From assembly GCA_048262455.1 (NCBI GenBank), contig JBLXFD010000020.1:9182-73181 (forward strand): 64,000 bases of DNA, given 5' to 3'. Position 1 is the first letter of the stretch, and each line of letters begins with the position of its first letter. A model generated the notes under the pieces. It saw only the letters and a program-made list of their open reading frames with translations. It did not search any database and was not told where the DNA came from. Source of the DNA: Psychromarinibacter sp048262455. GTDB taxonomy: Bacteria; Pseudomonadota; Alphaproteobacteria; Rhodobacterales; Rhodobacteraceae. Position numbers and translations under genes: made by a program. Below, in pieces: positions 59,495-64,000 of the stretch.

Positions 59495-61162
59495 TTAGGC
59501 GCTGAACCTCAGCAGTCTTTCCTGCGCCTGCCAGTCGAGCGGCAGCGGCGCCTGGAGGAGCTTGCGCAGGGTGAGATCGGGCGGCTGCGTGCCGTCGAGA
59601 ATTGCCTGCTGAAGGCGCGGCGAGAGGCCCGCGAGATGGACGATCCGCGCCAGGTACCGCTCCGCGATGCCCTCCGTGCGCGCCAGCTTCTGGAGAGGTG
59701 TGCCGGCGCGGAGGCGGGCGGCCCAGTCGTGGGCGTTGCGCAGAGCGCGGATCAGGACCGGATCGGGCGCGGCTGCGGTGTCGCCCACGATGATCTTCAT
59801 CTCCACGCCGCGGCGGCGGCAGTGGACGTCACGCTGGACCAGGAGGAGGGATGGGGCGAGGGCGCTGGTAATTCCCGCGGCTTGAGCGAGCGCGCCTGGT
59901 TCCAGTTCCACCTGCAGCTCGCCCGGTGCGATGACAGCTTGTCGGATCAAGGGAGCGGATGCCGCGATGCCTTCCTGCGCGATCCGCGCCGCGAGCCTCT
60001 CGAGCGCCTCGGCCGCGGCCGCCACCTGCAGAACATCCGGATCGACGAGGCCCTGGTGGCTCCGTGCACATTCGCCGAGATGTGCGGCGATAGCACCAGA
60101 GACTACCCGCTCGAGATCCTTCGCAGACAGCCGCCAAGCGGAAGGGTCCGTCCCACCAGAGATCAGCCGGTTCGAGACGTAGTACCGCAGCCGCTTGCCC
60201 CGGCGCTGGGTGTGCGTCGGCGTGAGCAGGTCGCCGGTGTCGTCGCGCATCTTGCCCTTGAGCGGCGCGATCATCTCCACCGGGGCACCGGGGGCCGCGC
60301 CGCGGCGCCTCGCGCTGGCCGCCTGCAGCCGCTGTTGCACCTCGTCCCAAAGCGGCTCGTCGATGATCGCCGGGTGGGTGCCGGGGTAGGTCTGCTCCTT
60401 GTGCCGGATCCGTCCCCGGTAAACGGGGTTGGTCAGAAGCCGGTGGATTCGGCCCTGGCTCATCCGGTTGCCACCCTGTACCCGTCCCGTCGAGAAGCGG
60501 GTGCGCTTTGAGCGCAGGCCGAGACGATCAGCTTCTGCAGTCACCGCACTCAGGCAGCCGTGCTGACGATAGAGGTCGAACAGGTTGCGGACCACCTGCG
60601 CCTCTGCGTCATTGACCACCAGCTCCCGGCGGTTCGGATCGGGGTGCGGGTCGTAGCCCAGCGGGCAGACGCCGCCCATCCAGAGCCCCTTCTTCTTGGA
60701 TGCCGCGATCTTGTCGCGGATCCTCTCGGCGGTGACCTCGCGTTCGAACTGGGCGAATGACAGCAGCACGTTGAGGGTCAGCCGCCCCATGGACGAGGAG
60801 GTGTTGAAGGCCTGGGTGACGGAGACGAAGGAGCAGCCTGCCGCCTCCAGCCGCTCCACCAGCTTGGCGAAGTCCGCCAGCGAGCGCGTCAGGCGATCGA
60901 TCTTGTAGACCACCACCATGTCGACGCGGCCGGCGTCGATCTCGGCCATCAGCCGCTGCAGGGCCGGCCGCTCCAATGTGCCGCCGGAGATGCCGCCGTC
61001 GTCGTAGCGCGCCGGGAGCAGCTTCCAGCCCTCGTGGCGCTGACTGGCAATATAGGCAGCGCAGGCTTCGTGCTGGGCATCGAGCGAGTTGAACTCCTGG
61101 CCCAGCCCCTCGTCCGAGGACTTCCTGGTGTAGATCGCGCAGCGTGTCACCGGACGGCTCAT
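59495..61162 (-). CDS. Large serine recombinase (resolvase/integrase)
   Basis: A 555-residue recombinase. N-terminal resolvase catalytic domain with Ser15 in IYTRKSSDEG, FNSLDAQHEACAAYI, MVVVYKIDRLTRSLADF and VTQAFNTSSSMGRLTLNVLL; then a Recombinase domain (KKGLWMGGVCPLGYDPHPD; HRLLTNPVYRGRIRHKEQTY) and a C-terminal DNA-binding/coiled region. ATG 61162 overlaps the DUF2924 gene by 4 nt. It sits next to tRNA-Ser and probably integrates or excises the element extending to the right. Recombinase-DUF2924-DUF3489 is a common alphaproteobacterial cassette. Confidence 0.95.
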   Translation of the reverse strand: MSRPVTRCAIYTRKSSDEGLGQEFNSLDAQHEACAAYIASQRHEGWKLLPARYDDGGISGGTLERPALQRLMAEIDAGRVDMVVVYKIDRLTRSLADFAKLVERLEAAGCSFVSVTQAFNTSSSMGRLTLNVLLSFAQFEREVTAERIRDKIAASKKKGLWMGGVCPLGYDPHPDPNRRELVVNDAEAQVVRNLFDLYRQHGCLSAVTAEADRLGLRSKRTRFSTGRVQGGNRMSQGRIHRLLTNPVYRGRIRHKEQTYPGTHPAIIDEPLWDEVQQRLQAASARRRGAAPGAPVEMIAPLKGKMRDDTGDLLTPTHTQRRGKRLRYYVSNRLISGGTDPSAWRLSAKDLERVVSGAIAAHLGECARSHQGLVDPDVLQVAAAAEALERLAARIAQEGIAASAPLIRQAVIAPGELQVELEPGALAQAAGITSALAPSLLLVQRDVHCRRRGVEMKIIVGDTAAAPDPVLIRALRNAHDWAARLRAGTPLQKLARTEGIAERYLARIVHLAGLSPRLQQAILDGTQPPDLTLRKLLQAPLPLDWQAQERLLRFSA

Positions 61163-61563
61163 GCGGCAGTCTTCCCCTTGAGACCGAAGAAGCGCGGGCC
61201 AGACCAGTGGGCACCGGTGATCTCGCGGGCGATCACGGAGAGCGAGCGCCAGGTCTGGCCGTTCCAGAGGAAACCGGTCTCCGTGACTTCGACGACGTGG
61301 GTCATACCGTTCCATTCCCGCAGCAACCTGCCGCCGGGCTTCAGGCCCGGAGCCGCGCGCGTCGTCTTCTCCGGCGCCCGCTTCAACGCCGCCACCAGGG
61401 GGCGGGGCAGGCCGCCGGTCTGGCGGAGCTGGAGCTCGGTGGCGAGGAAGCGCCGCAGGAAGGGCTTGCTCATACCCTTGGGCGCGGGCTTGCCGAAGAG
61501 GGTGGCCCAGGCCGCGACAAGCGCGGCCCGGTCCATGGTCTCGAGATCCGCCACGCAGATCAC
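61159..61563 (-). CDS. DUF2924 domain protein
   Basis: A 134-residue basic protein with the DUF2924 pattern: VADLETMDRAALVAAWATLFG at the start, KPFLRRFLATELQLR, PGGRLLREWNGMTHVVEV and FLWNGQTWRSLSVIAREITG, ending in the zone overlapping the recombinase start. The GTG at 61563 overlaps the DUF3489 stop (GTGA). It regularly accompanies serine recombinases of this class and may act as an accessory DNA-binding factor; function is unproven. Confidence 0.88.
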   Translation of the reverse strand: MICVADLETMDRAALVAAWATLFGKPAPKGMSKPFLRRFLATELQLRQTGGLPRPLVAALKRAPEKTTRAAPGLKPGGRLLREWNGMTHVVEVTETGFLWNGQTWRSLSVIAREITGAHWSGPRFFGLKGKTAA

Positions 61564-61778
61564 TGCGCGGCTCCCGGCGCAGCGATGATCCGGTAGACGA
61601 AGCCGCCGCTCTTCGCGGGTTCCCGTTCCACGGTGTAGCCGGCCTTGCGCAGCCCGGTGACGGCGGCACGCACCGAATGGGCCTGCCACCCCGTCGCCTG
61701 GCAAAGGGCGTCAATGTTCGCCCCGGCAGGCTTTTCCAGCATCTGGCGCAGGTTCTGGATCTTGGTCGTCTTCGGCAT
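61560..61778 (-). CDS. DUF3489 domain protein
   Basis: A 72-residue helix-turn-helix-like protein: KIQNLRQMLEKPAGANIDAL, CQATGWQAHSVRAAVTGLRK then AGYTVERE, the DUF3489 pattern. ATG 61778 has GAGGAGA upstream. First gene of the DUF3489-DUF2924-recombinase unit; may regulate it. Confidence 0.88.
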   Translation of the reverse strand: MPKTTKIQNLRQMLEKPAGANIDALCQATGWQAHSVRAAVTGLRKAGYTVEREPAKSGGFVYRIIAAPGAAQ

Positions 61779-61964
61779 GGGTCTCTCCTCGTGAGCGGAT
61801 GGGTCAGCGGAATGCCGGCCCGGTACCGAGGAGCGCCCGGGGTGGCTCCGGGCGTAGCAGCATGGATGCGTGGTTCCGCGCAGTAGTCCAGTCGGAATTC
61901 CAAGCTTTGGCTTGGGATGTCGGGCCCAAGTTACAAAGAAAGTGTCCCGAAGAGTTAACGAATT

Positions 61965-61980
61965 GATAACATGTGTTATC
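61965..61980. promoter_or_regulatory. Palindrome GATAACA-TG-TGTTATC (repressor-site candidate)
   Basis: Perfect 7-bp arms in the AT-rich divergent region (61779-62234) between the DUF3489 gene and the methyltransferase gene. The shape resembles phage-type repressor operators. No repressor gene is next to it. Confidence 0.5.
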
Positions 61981-62031
61981 GCGATCTGCACTCCCATTAC
62001 TTTAGTCAACGAATTTTTTTTCAAAATACTA

Positions 62032-62060
62032 TTGACTCGAAATTTCAACATTCATAACTC
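62032..62060 (+). promoter_or_regulatory. Possible sigma-70 promoter for the methyltransferase gene
   Basis: TTGACT at 62032-62037, then a 16-17 nt AT-rich spacer and TAACTC/ATAACT as a weak -10. It is about 175 nt before the methyltransferase start, within the most AT-rich part of the window. Confidence 0.3.
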
Positions 62061-62160
62061 CATTTCGCCGCGCCACGGGCGTAGCAGAATCTTGGCAGCA
62101 CCTTTCCCGTCGGGCCAATCCCGTCAGAGCACTGGAGCAGCTACTTCACGGGTCCTGACG

Positions 62161-62183
62161 GGCGGCAGGCAGTGCCTGCCGCC
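62161..62183 (+). terminator. Stem-loop in the methyltransferase leader
   Basis: GGCGGCAGGCA and TGCCTGCCGCC are perfect inverted arms around one G, followed by TTCTAGGG. It lies between the candidate promoter and the methyltransferase start, so it may attenuate or mark processing. Confidence 0.5.
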
Positions 62184-62234
62184 TTCTAGGGCCGGATTTT
62201 ACCGGGATGACCTCGTTAGAAAGGAAAATCTGTC

Positions 62235-63638
62235 ATGTCTGAAGAACTGAACCAATTGCGCCAGGAAGGTCAGACGCCTCTCGTCTGGATGGCACGAGAG
62301 ATCGTGCACCGGCCGCTCAAGGAGCTGACGGGCTACGTGAACCGCCCCCGCAGTCACACGGACAAGAACCTCGGCCGGATCGCGCAGTCCATCAAGGAGT
62401 TCGGCTTCGTCGTCCCGATCCTGATCACCGCGGGCGGCGAGATCGTGGCCGGGCATGGCCGTGTCGAAGCGGCCAGGCAGCTCGGCATGGCGGCGGTGCC
62501 GACGGTCCGCGTGGATCATCTGACGCAGGCGCAGACCCGTGCTCTGCGCATCGCGGACAATCGATTGGCAGAACTCTCCGACTGGAACCGCGACGCGCTG
62601 CAGATCGAGTTCGCGGACCTGATGGAGCTGAGCCTCGAGGACGAACTCAGTTTCGATCTGACAGTGACCGGGTTCGATCTGCCGGAGATCGATCTGGTGA
62701 TCGATGGGGCCGGGAGCGCCGAGGTGGCGCCGCCGGAGGAGGTAGAGGAAAGCGACGCGTCGCGACCCGCGGTTGCGCAGCCTGGCGACCTTTGGGTGCT
62801 CGGGCGGCATCGGCTCTTCTGCGGTGACGCGTTGCAGGAGGTGAGTTACCGGGCTGTGCTGGGCGCAGAGGAGAAGCCGCGGATGGTCTTCACAGATCCT
62901 CCTTTCAACGTGCCGGTGAACGGTCATGTGCGAAGTGGTAAGGCGACAAGCCACCGGGAGTTCGCCATGGCCTCCGGCGAAATGAGCGAAACTGAGTTTG
63001 GCGCCTTCCTCTCCGCGTTCATTCGGCAAGCGATCGCTCACCTGTCCGATGGCGGCGTCGCAATGATCTGCATGGACTGGCGTCACGTGAGCGACCTGAT
63101 CACCGCCGGCAAGGGCTGCGGTCTCGAGCTCATCAACCTCTGCGTCTGGAACAAGACCAACGGCGGCATGGGAAGCCTGTACCGGTCCAAGCACGAGCTG
63201 GTCTGCATCTTCCGCAAGCCGGGCGCGTCGCACATCAACAACGTGCAACTCGGCAAGCATGGCCGGAACCGGACCAACGTCTGGGACTACGCCGGCGTGA
63301 ACACCTTCGGCAAGAGCCGGGAGGCCGACCTGGTGGATCATCCCACCGTCAAGCCGACGGCGCTGGTCGCGGACGCGCTGATGGACGTCAGCCATCGCGG
63401 CGACGTGGTGCTCGACTGCTTCGGCGGGTCCGGCGCCACACTGCTGGCGGCGGAGAAAACCGGGCGCAGCGGACGGCTGATCGAGCTTGACCCGCTCTAC
63501 GTCGACGTGGCCATCCGCCGCTGGCAGGAGTTGACGGGCGAGGAGGCGGTGCATGCCACCTCGGGGGAGACCTGGAACACATGCGCCGGCAAGGTAGCCG
63601 CCGCTGATGCCAGGGAGGCTGACCATGTCGACGCATGA
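62235..63638 (+). CDS. ParB-domain-fused DNA N6-adenine or N4-cytosine methyltransferase
   Basis: A 467-residue protein. An N-terminal ParB/Srx-like domain (residues about 28-115: IAQSIKEFGFVVPILITAGG, EIVAGHGRVEAARQLGM) precedes an SAM-dependent methyltransferase with DPPF at 221-224 (FTDPPFNVP) and SAM motif LDCFGGSGATLLAAEKTGR. No restriction partner is seen, so it is an orphan enzyme typical of prophages and mobile elements. AAGGAAAAT precedes the ATG. Overlaps the DUF5681 gene by 14 nt. Confidence 0.93.
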   Translation: MSEELNQLRQEGQTPLVWMAREIVHRPLKELTGYVNRPRSHTDKNLGRIAQSIKEFGFVVPILITAGGEIVAGHGRVEAARQLGMAAVPTVRVDHLTQAQTRALRIADNRLAELSDWNRDALQIEFADLMELSLEDELSFDLTVTGFDLPEIDLVIDGAGSAEVAPPEEVEESDASRPAVAQPGDLWVLGRHRLFCGDALQEVSYRAVLGAEEKPRMVFTDPPFNVPVNGHVRSGKATSHREFAMASGEMSETEFGAFLSAFIRQAIAHLSDGGVAMICMDWRHVSDLITAGKGCGLELINLCVWNKTNGGMGSLYRSKHELVCIFRKPGASHINNVQLGKHGRNRTNVWDYAGVNTFGKSREADLVDHPTVKPTALVADALMDVSHRGDVVLDCFGGSGATLLAAEKTGRSGRLIELDPLYVDVAIRRWQELTGEEAVHATSGETWNTCAGKVAAADAREADHVDA

Positions 63639-64000
63639 TGAGGAGAATGATGAGCCCGTCGGCTACGGCAAGCCGCCCAGGCACACCCGCTTCAAGAAAG
63701 GCCAGTCGGGCAACCCGAAGGGCCGGCCGAAAGGAGCGAAAGGCTTCAAGGCCAGCATGAAGCGGGAGCTGCAGTCGAAGATCTCCGTGAAAGAGGGCGG
63801 CCGCGAGAAGGTAGTCAGCAAGGCTGAGGCTGCAGCCAAGCGGCTGGTCGCGTGTGCGCTGTCAGGCAACATCAAAGCCATGGCCATGCTCGCCACGTTC
63901 GACGAGGAGGCGGAGGCCAGCGTTGAGCAGGCAGCGGCGGAGACCCGGGTCGACGAGGTGGACCGGGCAATCCTCGAACATTTTGCCCACTCCATGGTCG
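63625..64000 (+). CDS. DUF5681 domain protein, C-terminus cut by window edge
   Basis: At least 125 residues. The opening KPPRHTRFKKGQSGNPKGRP is the DUF5681 signature, often found just upstream of phage terminase genes. ATG 63625 is behind GGGAGG and overlaps the methyltransferase end. Charged, no membrane segment. The continuation beyond the window should show whether a terminase follows. Confidence 0.85.
   Translation, partial: MSTHDEENDEPVGYGKPPRHTRFKKGQSGNPKGRPKGAKGFKASMKRELQSKISVKEGGREKVVSKAEAAAKRLVACALSGNIKAMAMLATFDEEAEASVEQAAAETRVDEVDRAILEHFAHSMV

Overview
The window looks like chromosome of a GC-rich alphaproteobacterium of the Rhodobacteraceae (roseobacter/Rhodobacter type). The tellurite-resistance trio trgA-trgB-cysK, two DUF1127 proteins, an aerobic cobaltochelatase CobT, an egtB-egtD ergothioneine pair, and many TTT, TRAP and ABC carboxylate/sugar transporters all point that way. 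Species cannot be fixed from the sequence.

Layout. 1-1683: two envelope-polysaccharide genes on the minus strand (a priming sugar transferase cut by the window edge and a glycosyltransferase-like protein). 1782-3048: a DUF2934 protein and a LysR regulator. 3510-18395: a sulfatase on the minus strand diverging from a 12-gene plus-strand operon: TTT transporter (TctC, TctB, TctA), two sulfatases, a LarA-type nickel-pincer racemase/epimerase homologue, a further sulfatase, a mandelate-racemase-type enolase, a split altronate-dehydratase pair (SAF and UxaA domains), and the cofactor genes larC and larE. Most junctions are 4-nt overlaps. 18444-23490: housekeeping genes (cobT, DUF1127 proteins, dihaem cytochrome c, GNAT). 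24511-36405: a DUF2264 (GH154-like) protein, egtB-egtD, a second TTT operon with its GntR regulator and a DUF3604 protein. 36558-44579: an ABC sugar-type importer with RpiR regulator, SDR, NTF2-like protein and M81 (MlrC-like) protein. 45143-53331: an operon of GMC oxidoreductase, TRAP transporter, aldehyde dehydrogenase and a second split UxaA pair, divergent from its GntR regulator. 53839-58907: trgA, trgB, cysK, mechanosensitive channel. 59040-64000: tRNA-Ser(GGA) followed by a large serine recombinase, DUF2924, DUF3489, a ParB-fused DNA methyltransferase and a DUF5681 protein, which looks like the left end of an integrated phage-like element.

The most notable system is the 3.5-18.4 kb cluster. 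All four sulfatases carry the Cys-type CxPxR activation motif and none has a signal peptide, so desulfation is probably cytoplasmic and the TTT system probably imports an intact sulfated carboxylate. The LarA homologue keeps the His/His/Lys/His set that binds the nickel-pincer nucleotide and travels with its own larC and larE, but no larB is present. Together this suggests an undescribed route in which a sulfated sugar acid is imported, stripped of sulfate, epimerised by a nickel-pincer enzyme and dehydrated by enolase- and UxaA-family enzymes.

A second theme is a dispersed repeat of about 214 bp that ends in an 18-bp palindrome. It occurs as single or tandem copies in five intergenic regions, plus one solo palindrome. 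In five of these six places the palindrome lies 0-10 nt from a stop codon, and in two cases the repeat itself supplies the TAG stop. A related repeat pair lies at 3067-3430.
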